NCBI GenBank assembly: GCA_041398965.1
Contig: JAWKTT010000040.1
Span: 1-38,797, forward strand
From: JAWKTT01 sp041398965
GTDB taxonomy: Bacteria; Planctomycetota; Planctomycetia; Planctomycetales; Planctomycetaceae
Direction: 5' to 3'
DNA length: 38,797 bases
The notes under the pieces are model-generated. The model saw only the letters and a list, made by a program, of their open reading frames with translations. It had not been told where the DNA came from and ran no database searches. Both the position numbers and the translations under genes were made by a program. Shown one piece after another: positions 10,092 to 19,657 of the stretch. How positions within the stretch are numbered: position 1 is the stretch's first letter; each line of letters opens with the position of its first letter.

Positions 10092-11813
10092 ATGGCGATC
10101 AAACTGACAGTTGAGTCCTTCCTGAACGGCCTGCGCCAAAGTGGTTTGGTAGACGCAGACCGTTTGACGGGAGTGTTGCGCGAACTCGAACAGGAAGAGC
10201 AAGACCTGACGACTTCAGAAGCGATTGCCAACCTGCTGGTCGAGAAGTCGGTCCTCACCCGCTGGCAAGCCGACAAGCTGCTGCAAGGGAAGTTCAAAGG
10301 CTTTCTTCTCGGACGCTATCGTTTGATGAAACTGCTCGGTCGCGGCGAAATGAGTTCGGTCTATCTCGCTGAGCATGTCCGAATGAAACGTCGCTGTGCC
10401 ATCAAGGTGCTTCCCGCAAACAAGGTCAAAGATACCTCTTATCTCGGTCGCTTCCATCGCGAAGCCGAAGCGGTCGCGTCACTCGATCACCCGAATATCG
10501 TTCGCGCTTACGACGTCGATCAGGAGTCGGAAGCGGGAACAGAAATCCACTTCCTCGTGATGGAGTACGTGGAGGGGATCGACATCGAGAACTTGCTCGA
10601 CCGCGAAGTGGAAATCCCGGTTCAGAATGCGGTCGATTACATTCGACAAGCAGCCGAAGGCTTGGCCCATGCTCACGAAAACGGCCTTGTCCATCGCGAC
10701 ATCAAGCCGGGGAACCTGCTGGTCGACAAGAATGGAGTCGTCAAGCTGTTGGACCTCGGTTTGGCACGCTTTTTTAAGTCGACAGAAGAAGAGTCTCTGA
10801 CAATTAAGCACGACGAGAAAGTGCTCGGCACCGCCGACTATCTCGCCCCGGAACAAGCCGTCGACAGCCACGCCGTTGACGAACGGGCTGACATCTACAG
10901 CCTCGGTTGCACCCTGTACTTCGCGTTGGCGGGGCATCCCCCGTTCACGGATGGAACGCTCGTGCAACGACTGCTGGCACATCAAACAAAGATGCCCCCT
11001 TCCATCTCGAAGTCCCGTCCAGACGTCCCCGAGAGTCTCACCAAGATTCTCGAAAAGATGATGATGAAGAAACGCGAGGATCGGTATCAGACTGCTGCCG
11101 AAACGGCGGCGGCCCTGAGCAAGTGGCTCGTCGAGAACGGCGACGTCGAATGGCGTCGTGCCCATCCCGCACTCGTTGCCGAACATCTTAAGATCAAAGA
11201 ACTCAGCAGCGAATGGAAGAGCGGTGAGCAGGACGATGCGAAAACCGAGACGCTCGAGTCTCGTATTGATGAACTTCAGGCCATGGTTGACGAATCGTTG
11301 TCGAGCGAGAACTCCGCCTCAGGAGTCAGCACTCGTTCGCAGTCGAAAAACCCCAGCGGCCCTCCAGAGAATCGTTCGGGCAGTAAGGGGTCTTCGAAAC
11401 GAAAGAAGGGGCGTAGCCCGCAACCACCGCGCAGCTCAGGGGGGGCAACCTCGCCCGTCGCGAAATCGCCATCGGAAAAAACATTCTCCCAGCCCGCTGC
11501 TCCTGCTTCCCCAAGCGAACCACTCATCGATTATGTTGCTCCTGTCGGGAGCCCATTCGAGGCCCCACCGCCTCAAGCCATTGCCCCCCCACAGTTGGTA
11601 AAAACTCTGACAACCAAATCGAAGGTTCCCGTTGGGAGTCGAAGTTGGTGGGCACAGATGCTGACCAACCCCACCGTCATTGTCGCGGCATTGGTGGTCG
11701 TCGCCGCCCTCATCGCCGCTGGCGTCGGCTACAACCTCTATGCCGGTTCGATCTCTGAGCCGGAACGCCCTGCAACAACATCTCCCGAACCGACCATCAA
11801 CGCCGACCTGTAA
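10092..11813 (+). CDS. Membrane-anchored Hanks-type serine/threonine protein kinase
   Basis: This 573-aa protein starts at the ATG at 10092; a TTG at 10059 in frame is less likely. Residues 1-75 are a planctomycete-type N-terminal helical region ending LTRWQADKLLQGKFKGFLLG. The kinase domain spans ~77-335: glycine loop GRGEMSSVY (83-91), Lys105 in AIKVL, catalytic HRDIKPGN (201-208), DLG (221-223) in place of DFG, and APEQ (252-255). A Pro/Ser-rich linker (~360-520) leads to one transmembrane helix (VIVAALVVVAALIAAGVGY) near residue 540, and only ~26 residues follow outside. No extracellular sensor domain exists, unlike PASTA-type kinases. It is convergent with the antiporter gene. Confidence 0.92.
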   Translation: MAIKLTVESFLNGLRQSGLVDADRLTGVLRELEQEEQDLTTSEAIANLLVEKSVLTRWQADKLLQGKFKGFLLGRYRLMKLLGRGEMSSVYLAEHVRMKRRCAIKVLPANKVKDTSYLGRFHREAEAVASLDHPNIVRAYDVDQESEAGTEIHFLVMEYVEGIDIENLLDREVEIPVQNAVDYIRQAAEGLAHAHENGLVHRDIKPGNLLVDKNGVVKLLDLGLARFFKSTEEESLTIKHDEKVLGTADYLAPEQAVDSHAVDERADIYSLGCTLYFALAGHPPFTDGTLVQRLLAHQTKMPPSISKSRPDVPESLTKILEKMMMKKREDRYQTAAETAAALSKWLVENGDVEWRRAHPALVAEHLKIKELSSEWKSGEQDDAKTETLESRIDELQAMVDESLSSENSASGVSTRSQSKNPSGPPENRSGSKGSSKRKKGRSPQPPRSSGGATSPVAKSPSEKTFSQPAAPASPSEPLIDYVAPVGSPFEAPPPQAIAPPQLVKTLTTKSKVPVGSRSWWAQMLTNPTVIVAALVVVAALIAAGVGYNLYAGSISEPERPATTSPEPTINADL

Positions 11814-11890
11814 CTCGTCACCGAATCCGCAGTTGAGTTCGTCCATCGGATCGCACTGGTCGCTACGCACATCAGACGTGGAGAGTCACG

Positions 11891-13174
11891 TCACGCGACG
11901 CTGCCTGATTCGTTCGACTCCGGGGTGATCTGGTGTCGGACGAAGGGGCCGATGGTTAGACCTTGGACGATGACAGAGAAGATGACGATGATGTAGGTGA
12001 CCGCTAAGAGAGGTTGACGTTCGGGGATGAGGTTCGACTGGGCGTCGAGTGTGGGGATCGAGAGAGCGAGGGCGACGGAGATGCCCCCACGGAGACCGCC
12101 CCATGTGAGGATGCTGGTCGACTTGGGATGCAAGTTGTGCCAACGTTTCAGGCATTGAATCGGTAGCCCGACAGAGATTCCTCGAGCCAGCAGGACAACG
12201 GGAATCAACAGGAGACCGGCCCACAGGTACTCTCCACGAAACGCGATAATCACCAGTTCTAAGCCCATCAGCACGAAGAGCACCGCGTTTAGTATTTCGT
12301 CGACCAACTCCCAGAACGTGTCGAGGTGTTCGCACGTCTTTGGAGACATCGCCCAGGCTCGACCGTGATTGCCAATCAACAGGCCGGCTACCACCATCGC
12401 AATCGGACCGGAGAGATGCAGGGCCCCTGCCAGTGCATAGCCCCCCGAGGCAACGGCCAGCGAGAGCAGAATCTCGACCGAGTAATGATCGACCGTGCGT
12501 AACATCCGATACGCCAGATAGCCCAGTGCTAGTCCCAGCAAGGCCCCTCCGACAGCCTCCTGAAGAAACAGGTGAACGAGATGAGGGACGCTAAATTCGT
12601 GTGTGCCGGTCGCGATTTCCCACAACCCGAGGAAGATCACCACCCCGACTCCATCGTTAAACAGCGATTCGCCGGTGATCTTCACTTCCAGCGCCTTCGG
12701 CGTGTTCGCCTGTTTGAGGATCGACAACACCGCGATCGGATCGGTCGGCGAGATCAATGCTCCAAACAACAGGCAGTACAGAAATCGTATCTCGATCCCG
12801 ATCAGTTGAAACACCCCCCAGGCGAGACAGCCGATAAGTATCGTCGAGATGACAACCCCCACCGAGGCGAGTGTGCCGATGACCCAGCGATGCTCCGTTA
12901 AGTCCCCAAGATTGACATGCAGTGCCCCCGCAAACAGCAGGAATCCCAGCATGCCGTGCATCAACGTTTGATTAAAATCGATGCTCCCGACAATCTTCTC
13001 TGCTTGCAGTTCGACAGCCGGGATCCAGTAACCTAGCCCCACCAGACAGAGCGAACAGGCCAGCGACATCACCATCAGCCCAATGGTCGTCGGCAACTTG
13101 AGCCACCGGACATTGACATAGCTAAAAAGAGCCGACAGCGTAATTAACGCCGCGATCAGTTCAAACAATCCCAT
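11891..13174 (-). CDS. Sodium/proton antiporter, CPA1 (NhaP-like) family
   Basis: This 427-aa protein has about twelve hydrophobic segments and the CPA1 signatures: GALISPTDPIAVLSIL with the SPTDP unwound region, GESLFNDGVGVVIF with the conserved ND pair, and WGGLRGGISVALALS. It should exchange cytoplasmic Na+ or K+ for protons across the inner membrane. I place the start at the ATG at 13174 because the hydrophobic N-terminus (MGLFELIAALITLSALFSYV) begins there; an ATG 21 bp upstream is possible. It follows the epimerase-like and DAHP synthase genes on the same strand but with separate spacing, so an operon is uncertain. Confidence 0.88.
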   Translation of the reverse strand: MGLFELIAALITLSALFSYVNVRWLKLPTTIGLMVMSLACSLCLVGLGYWIPAVELQAEKIVGSIDFNQTLMHGMLGFLLFAGALHVNLGDLTEHRWVIGTLASVGVVISTILIGCLAWGVFQLIGIEIRFLYCLLFGALISPTDPIAVLSILKQANTPKALEVKITGESLFNDGVGVVIFLGLWEIATGTHEFSVPHLVHLFLQEAVGGALLGLALGYLAYRMLRTVDHYSVEILLSLAVASGGYALAGALHLSGPIAMVVAGLLIGNHGRAWAMSPKTCEHLDTFWELVDEILNAVLFVLMGLELVIIAFRGEYLWAGLLLIPVVLLARGISVGLPIQCLKRWHNLHPKSTSILTWGGLRGGISVALALSIPTLDAQSNLIPERQPLLAVTYIIVIFSVIVQGLTIGPFVRHQITPESNESGSVA

Positions 13175-13228
13175 CGTGTCACAGTCTCCGTTCATTCCAT
13201 CGACGAGTCATGTCAAATACATCCGATT

Positions 13229-13253
13229 AGTCCCACGCGTCATGTGTGGGACT
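13229..13253. promoter_or_regulatory. 8-bp inverted repeat before the antiporter gene
   Basis: AGTCCCAC (13229-13236) and GTGGGACT (13246-13253) pair perfectly around a 9-nt spacer. It lies 9 nt after the epimerase-like stop and 55 nt before the antiporter start. It lacks a U-tract; terminator or operator cannot be decided. Confidence 0.35.
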
Positions 13254-13261
13254 GACCTACC

Positions 13262-14269
13262 CTATCGATGTTGGCCGTCGGGGGCGATGGCGTTCGGGAG
13301 GCCGGTCGCGATTGTGGGGTACAACAGGGTGTCGTTCAAGAGCGAATGCAAGAGCCGGTTGCGACAACGTTTGTTTTTCGAGGAACGCGACGGAACATGG
13401 ACCGAGGAAGCTTCCGAGGGGGAACCGGTCTTCGTTGCGGCGAATTGAGGAACCGGGGCTTGAACGAGAGCCGCCAGTTGCGAGTAGTAGTCTCGTCGGG
13501 TGATCGGCTGATCGTCGGAGACCAGATACAGTGGTTGCGGAGACCCATGCCTCGCAGTCGCCAGCACGGCACGGGCGGCATCGTCGACATGGATCAGGTT
13601 CAGCCATGCCTCGGGGTTCCCTTCAAGGGTCAGCCCTTGTTGAAGTTGTTCGATCCTCGCCAGCAGACGGCCCGGTCCATAGATTCCCGACAGTCGGAGG
13701 CGAATTGTCTCCGGACGATGCTCCAGCAAGCGTTCCGCTGCGAGGCAGATTTCTCCCCCCTCAGTCGTCGGCTCAGTCGGCGACTGTTCGTCGACCCACT
13801 CCCCCTGCGATTGTCCATAAACGCTACTGCTGGAAACGTAAATTAGTCGACACGGTCTCTCCGAAGAACGGCCATCGATGCTGGCGAGCACATGTCTCAG
13901 CCCGTCGACATACACCTCTCGTTTGCCAGCCGAACTGTTACGGTCGTATCCGACGGCATACAGCACGACATCGACAGCCGGGAGTGCGGCGAGCGTTTCC
14001 GGTTGCAGAACATCGCCAAGAATGGGGGCGAGACCCGACGCCCGAAATCGTTCGGCTGTCTCGGAAGAGCGGGTGAGAGCAGAGACTTGAACCCCTTGTT
14101 GAACCCACGCTTGTGCGACCCGACTCCCGAGATACCCGCACCCGATGACGAGCGCTCGCTGCGGCAGTGTGTCGTGGCTATCGGTCGCCAGTTTGTTTAC
14201 TTGTGGCGGACTGTCAGTGTGAGTCTCGCTGTTTGGCTGAGCACTGTTCGCTGGTTCTGAAGTCGTCAC
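13262..14269 (-). CDS. NAD(P)-binding SDR-like protein (YeeZ-like epimerase family)
   Basis: An extended-SDR Rossmann fold is clear: ALVIGCGYLGSRVAQAW (GxGxxG), GDVLQPETL, DVVLYAVGYD, YVSSSSVYGQSQGEW, RLSGIYGPGR and NLIHVDDAARAV. The Tyr of SVYG lacks the Lys four residues on, so standard YxxxK catalysis is doubtful; this fits the YeeZ-type group. The start is unsure: a GTG at 14380 gives 372 aa but lies inside a perfect hairpin, whereas the GTG at 14269 follows AAGGGAG closely and is used here (335 aa). The extra N-terminal residues would be low-complexity Ser/Thr/Glu-rich. The C-terminal tail is Ser/Arg-rich and unlike the fold. Substrate unknown. Confidence 0.78.
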   Translation of the reverse strand: MTTSEPANSAQPNSETHTDSPPQVNKLATDSHDTLPQRALVIGCGYLGSRVAQAWVQQGVQVSALTRSSETAERFRASGLAPILGDVLQPETLAALPAVDVVLYAVGYDRNSSAGKREVYVDGLRHVLASIDGRSSERPCRLIYVSSSSVYGQSQGEWVDEQSPTEPTTEGGEICLAAERLLEHRPETIRLRLSGIYGPGRLLARIEQLQQGLTLEGNPEAWLNLIHVDDAARAVLATARHGSPQPLYLVSDDQPITRRDYYSQLAALVQAPVPQFAATKTGSPSEASSVHVPSRSSKNKRCRNRLLHSLLNDTLLYPTIATGLPNAIAPDGQHR

Positions 14270-14370
14270 ATCACTCCCTTGCTCGACAACTGGACTGCTC
14301 GACGACTGGTCTGTGAGCCGATGGTCTGTTGGAATCGTCGTTTCGTCGGAGTTGAGTTCCCATGTACGAC

Positions 14371-14399
14371 AATTCCCCACTTTGCAATAGTGGGGAATT
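14371..14399 (-). promoter_or_regulatory. Perfect 11-bp hairpin between DAHP synthase and epimerase-like genes
   Basis: AATTCCCCACT (14371-14381) and AGTGGGGAATT (14389-14399) are exact reverse complements around TTGCAAT. On the minus strand it begins 41 nt after the aroF stop. No U-tract follows on that strand, so an attenuator, RNA stabiliser or operator is as likely as a terminator. Confidence 0.45.
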
Positions 14400-14440
14400 A
14401 AATGACGGGAACTTTAGACACGAACAAAAGTCGCTGATGC

Positions 14441-15469
<1,029 letters not shown>

Positions 15470-15853
15470 GACAAGGACTCGAATGTACTGGGTCAAAAAA
15501 AGTGTGTGTGCCCGCAGAATCCACATGGTAGCGGGTTCGCCTGAAATCCTCGAACCAATCGCCTGCATTTTTCAATTTGCAAGCGATGACACATTCCCTC
15601 TGTTCGATTCTTCCGGTATTTCCCTCGATTTCATCACAGTCCGAAGTCGATAAGAGGAGTGGAGAATTCTCTTTTGCTGACGTCAGACGGGATAAGCCTG
15701 ACGATAAGAGGTTCACCAGCAACAGATCTTCGGCTTTTCTGGAGCCGAAATCAAAGGTTGCCAATCCTGATGGGGGTTCCCATTGGTATTGTACGCGAAT
15801 TCGCTCTAGGGGGGGCGATTTCAGGGAACGGATTCCTTGTAGTCGATGGTGAT
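15470..15853. other. Intergenic region between divergent aroF and beta-sandwich protein genes
   Basis: About 384 bases. It contains a perfect 7-bp hairpin (TTCGGCT 15729-15735 / AGCCGAA 15743-15749) and an imperfect GTCAG/CTGAC palindrome near 15680-15705. The frame of the downstream gene is open upstream to 15659, but that stretch does not look like a protein N-terminus because the signal peptide begins after 15854. No promoter could be assigned. Confidence 0.4.
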
Positions 15854-17773
15854 ATGACACGGATCGGGCAATACTCCCGAATCGACTTCCCGACGCGCCG
15901 CCGGTGCGTCGCGGTCATCATCGCGTTGTGCAGCCTCTTCTCCCTCACAACCAATGTCGCCCACGCTCAGGCGGCCCCGCAACCAATCTTCACAAAACAG
16001 GCCAACTTCCGCATCCCGTTTCAGTTTGATGCCGAAGAGATGACCCGCATCGGTGCCGTCGAAGTGCAACTTCATGTCTCCACCAATCAAGGGGGAAGCT
16101 GGAAGTTGATGCAGACCGTCAATCCCGGGGCTCAGAAGTTCCAGTTTAACGCCCCTCTGAATGGCGAATACTGGTTCTCAGTCCGGACCATCGACATCAA
16201 TCGACGCCCACACCCTGCCGGAGCCTTTGAACCGGGACTCGTCGTCGTGGTCGATGATCTCCCGCCACTCCTCACACTCGATGCCACTCCTCTGCCAGGG
16301 GGACAATTGCAGCTTCATTGGCAAGCAACCGACGACTATATCGATACCAACTCGTTGCGAATCGAATACCTCGACTCCCAAATTGCCGCATGGCAGCCGA
16401 TCTCGATCACCCCGTCCTCTTTCGGACGGACGAACTGGTTGCCTCCTGCTGGACAACAAAACATCCAGTTCCGGGCCTATGTGGCCGACCGATCCGGAAA
16501 CGAAGCCGCTGCCGAAGCGAAAGCAACCCCCACGGCCACCACACAGGGAGCTGATTCGCCGGACGGGACAATGCATCGCGATGTTCCCGACTTCCGCGAG
16601 CCAGTCGCTCGGCGAAACCCCGATCAGCTTTCGCGAAGCCAGGAGTTTCCTGCGATTCGCCCCGGCTCCGTCGATGGTCGAGCGCCATTGCCGGTCCACT
16701 CCGCTTCCACCTCCACCACCTCGCCATCTGCGACCGACACCGGAGCGATGAGACCAGCCACGCTTCCTTCGTCACCACCTGTCCAGCTCCCAATCATCCA
16801 GACGCCGCTCCCTCAGACAACCCGCTCAGAATCAGACAGATTCGGCCAACTCCCGGAGCAACGTACCCCGCAGTGGCCGATGCTGGACATGCCATCACGC
16901 ACCCCGCAGACGGTTAGCCCACCATCAACGTCATCGATCACGGGCAGCAATGGTTTCCAGGGACCATCGGCATCGCAGATGCCTGATCCTCGACACGTTG
17001 GACCGATGTCCATCCCTGCAGTTGGGACACCCCCACAAGGGGCCGGGGCTTCGGTGACCGTCTCGCCACTTCCCGTCCGCCATGTCGCCGATCCACTCAT
17101 GGACCAACGGATACCCACACTTCGGGTCAATTCGACTAGTTTTCGTTTGAGCTACGAAATTCAAGACATCGGACCATCTGGAGTCGACAGTGTCGACATC
17201 TACATCACCGAGAATGGTGGCCGGAAATGGTACTACTACAGCCAGGACACCGACCGCCAGAGTCCGGTCGACATTACCGTCCCAGCGGACGGCGACTATG
17301 GGTTCGCGGTCCGTATTCGCAACGGCGTCGGCGTCGTGGCCGATCCGCCGCAGTCGCACGACCCCGGAAAAACCCGTCCGTACGACATTCCCGAGGTTCG
17401 TGTCATCGTGGACCAGACCCCGCCCGTCGTCCAACTCCTTCCCTTGCAACAACAGGTCACCGCGACCGGAAATCAACTGTTGGTCTCGTGGAAACTCCAA
17501 GACGATGGCCTCAACAGTCGTCCAATCTCGTTGTCAGTCGGAGCATCAACGAACGGACCATGGGAACCGATCACTGGCTGGGTCGAAAACAGCGGCCATT
17601 ATGCATGGAGTATAAAGACCCCTGCTCCCGCAGAGTTGTACGTTCGACTGATCGCACAGGATGCTGCCGGAAATTCGAGCGAGGTGATCAGCGATCGCCC
17701 CGCCCGTATCGACCTCAGCCGACCACATGCCCGGTTCCTCGAAGTCCAACCGGTCCCCGCCTCGGTTCGCTAA
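15854..17773 (+). CDS. Exported hypothetical protein with duplicated Ig/fibronectin-like modules
   Basis: This 639-aa protein starts at the ATG at 15854, directly before a signal peptide (RRRCVAVIIALCSLFSLTTN, cleavage near AHA-QA). I recognise no named family. The layout is module X (~40-135, ending FEPGLVVVVDDLPP), module Y (~136-230, with YVADRSGNEAA), a ~190-residue Pro/Ser/Thr-rich linker, then a second X (from ~420, ending VRVIVDQTPP) and a second Y (with LIAQDAAGNSSE). X copies share VxxYxTxxGGxxW-like strands and GDYGFAVR/GEYWFSVR, so the protein arose by duplication of a two-domain unit. The modules read as beta-sandwiches. It is likely periplasmic or surface-located; function unknown. 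Confidence 0.8.
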   Translation: MTRIGQYSRIDFPTRRRCVAVIIALCSLFSLTTNVAHAQAAPQPIFTKQANFRIPFQFDAEEMTRIGAVEVQLHVSTNQGGSWKLMQTVNPGAQKFQFNAPLNGEYWFSVRTIDINRRPHPAGAFEPGLVVVVDDLPPLLTLDATPLPGGQLQLHWQATDDYIDTNSLRIEYLDSQIAAWQPISITPSSFGRTNWLPPAGQQNIQFRAYVADRSGNEAAAEAKATPTATTQGADSPDGTMHRDVPDFREPVARRNPDQLSRSQEFPAIRPGSVDGRAPLPVHSASTSTTSPSATDTGAMRPATLPSSPPVQLPIIQTPLPQTTRSESDRFGQLPEQRTPQWPMLDMPSRTPQTVSPPSTSSITGSNGFQGPSASQMPDPRHVGPMSIPAVGTPPQGAGASVTVSPLPVRHVADPLMDQRIPTLRVNSTSFRLSYEIQDIGPSGVDSVDIYITENGGRKWYYYSQDTDRQSPVDITVPADGDYGFAVRIRNGVGVVADPPQSHDPGKTRPYDIPEVRVIVDQTPPVVQLLPLQQQVTATGNQLLVSWKLQDDGLNSRPISLSVGASTNGPWEPITGWVENSGHYAWSIKTPAPAELYVRLIAQDAAGNSSEVISDRPARIDLSRPHARFLEVQPVPASVR

Positions 17774-17919
17774 TTCACTGCGAAACAGAGGCGAGGTGTG
17801 AGCCGATAATGCCCTACGACTAGGCCGCAGGAACGCTAACGACATTCGCTTAAGAATCTCGACTCGTACGAAGTCCCGCCCGATTGGGATACTGACTTAG
17901 CACGAACACGTATTCCGTT

Positions 17920-18054
17920 GCTAACAGCCCTTTGAAAACATCTGTGGGGCAGATTTTCCGATCTGACACGAGCATCTCTTAGGCCTTTTGCCCGAGACAT
18001 CAAACGGCACCATGTTTGGATGAAATGCCTGACCCACGTGTTTCAACAGACTGC
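17920..18054 (+). repeat. Family A nested-palindrome repeat, copy A3 (most complete)
   Basis: The left end GCTAACAGCCCTTTGA (17920-17935) and right end TTTCAACAGACTGC (to 18054) are degenerate inverted repeats. Inside are GCAGATTTTCCGATCTGAC, CTGACACGAG, CATCAAACGGCAC shared with A2, and GCCTGACCCACGT. It lies in the 395-bp space between the beta-sandwich protein gene and the convergent foldase gene; nothing else is visible there. Confidence 0.6.
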
Positions 18055-18168
18055 GAGACGGCTGGCCGAAAGATTTCGCCAAGTGACGGATATGCGTCGA
18101 CGTCCGCAGTTTGCCGTCGAAAGTCCACGTCGCTCGCCTGAATCTTGACAGGCGAGATATGGAATTGC

Positions 18169-19257
18169 CTATGGAGTTGCCGTTGCCGGGCGAACGCCTG
18201 ACGTCTGCTGAATTCCCGATGAAGGAACGCTAGCGGCACCGAGTGTCGTGCTGTTGGTCACATAGTTAATCACTTCCGCCTTCTTGCGGATCGATTCAAA
18301 GACCTTTGCGACTGCTTCCTGGGTTTTCTCTTCCACCAACATTGGCTGAAGTTCGTCCCAAACGTCACGAATGTCGGTGACGATTGGTTTCGTGCGGCCT
18401 TCACACTTCAAGATAACATAACGTCCGTCTCCAACGTCGATGAGCGAGGAGATCTCGTTGACCCGCAGTTTGAAGGCTTCTTCTTCGACTTGTGGATGAT
18501 TGCCGCCGTGGCGGGCGATCGGTGGGATCACCCCGCCGAGTGCGCGGGTCGTCGCATCGGCTGAACGTTCGCGAGCGACGCGTCCGAAGTCCTCGGGATT
18601 TGCCTTACACATTTCCCAGGTCTCGTTTGCCTGACGGATATTTCCCTCCACCAGGATCATACGTGCTTCCACACGCTCCCCATAATTTCTCTCGAAAATC
18701 TCTTTCATATCCTGATTGGTGACTTCGATATTCTCGCCAGCGATTTTTCGTAAGGCGATCATGGGGAAAATGACGTCCCGGTGATACTGTTGCGGAGTGA
18801 TATTCCGTTCGTTCTTCAGCAGCGTGTACCAAGCGTCGGGTGCGATATTAAATCGCTTCGCAATCTTGACGACTTCCTGCTGAACGTCTCCGTTTGTTAC
18901 GGTGATTCCCAGCCTTGCGCATTCCTGCTCGATGAGGCGGCGGTTGATGATGTTTTCCAGAACTTCTTTGCCATGTCGCTCATAGCATTCGCGGGCAACT
19001 TCGTCATAAGTAATCGACTCTTTATTTACGACAGCAAGCCGTTCGCCGGTCCCCTTGGTCGTGGCAATTTGTGCGGTTGCCACGCCCGTGTCTGCTCCTG
19101 GGCGGGTTTGCGATGCGGCCTCGTCGGCGTTATAAACTTGCAAGCCAACGACAGCCGCCAGCACGGCCACACCGGTTCCAAGAATTAAGGGGAGAACTCG
19201 ACGTCGTGCGGGGAGACCCTCGGTCGAATCATAAGCGGAGTGATTCCGTTCACTCAT
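18169..19257 (-). CDS. SurA/PrsA-like peptidyl-prolyl isomerase (parvulin type), membrane-anchored
   Basis: This 362-aa protein has a cytoplasmic N-terminus of ~22 residues and one membrane segment (VLPLILGTGVAVLAAVVGL). A SurA-like chaperone region follows (ITYDEVARECYERHGKEVLE, then IINRRLIEQECARLGI), and a rotamase/PpiC-like region spans ~195-290 with MILVEGN, FGRVARERSADATTRALGG and VNEISSLIDVGDGRYVILK. The ALGG...I motif is typical of parvulins, but several catalytic residues are not obvious, so it may be mainly a chaperone. It should help fold exported proteins. The start at 19257 has GGAG 10 nt upstream. The gene is followed by repeat A3 and preceded by repeat B1. Confidence 0.85.
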   Translation of the reverse strand: MSERNHSAYDSTEGLPARRRVLPLILGTGVAVLAAVVGLQVYNADEAASQTRPGADTGVATAQIATTKGTGERLAVVNKESITYDEVARECYERHGKEVLENIINRRLIEQECARLGITVTNGDVQQEVVKIAKRFNIAPDAWYTLLKNERNITPQQYHRDVIFPMIALRKIAGENIEVTNQDMKEIFERNYGERVEARMILVEGNIRQANETWEMCKANPEDFGRVARERSADATTRALGGVIPPIARHGGNHPQVEEEAFKLRVNEISSLIDVGDGRYVILKCEGRTKPIVTDIRDVWDELQPMLVEEKTQEAVAKVFESIRKKAEVINYVTNSTTLGAASVPSSGIQQTSGVRPATATP

Positions 19258-19451
19258 GGCAACTGCGCTCCGTCTCTTGTGAAGAGTTCACGTTAGTAGA
19301 TGGTCATAGTCAAGGGTCGCATGGTTGAAGCGACCCCTCACGTAGCGCCCCAATCCCTGAGACGCCAATCAGCCCGAATACCTGTTTCGGGTGGCGTTCT
19401 AAGAAAATGTCAATTATGGGTCAAGTTCAATCTTCCCGAAGCCGACGCGCA

Positions 19452-19562
19452 GGGTGCGTTCCCCGGATTGTGATCCTCGCCAACTCGTGATCTTTTCTGT
19501 CATTTTCTCCCTCTCCCCCGCTGTCGGTGTTCCTATTTTGAAGGACTTTCCAGCGGGGGAGA
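19452..19562 (+). repeat. Family B nested-palindrome repeat, copy B1 (right part missing)
   Basis: The left end GGGTGCGTTCCCC (19452-19464) and the next ~100 bases match copy B3 closely. The inner stem is TCTCCCCCGCTG (19512-19523) / CAGCGGGGGAGA (19551-19562), 12 bp perfect. The match to B3 stops right after the stem, where sequence leading to the IS110 remnant begins. The other 19258-19657 sequence shows no gene. Confidence 0.7.
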
Positions 19563-19657
19563 CAGAATGGAAGGACCGGCGATCACTGGGTGCGTGGGTT
19601 AGAATTTGGGTGATTGCTGTTCCCGATTTCCAGAGCCATAACAGTGAGGCTGGTCCG

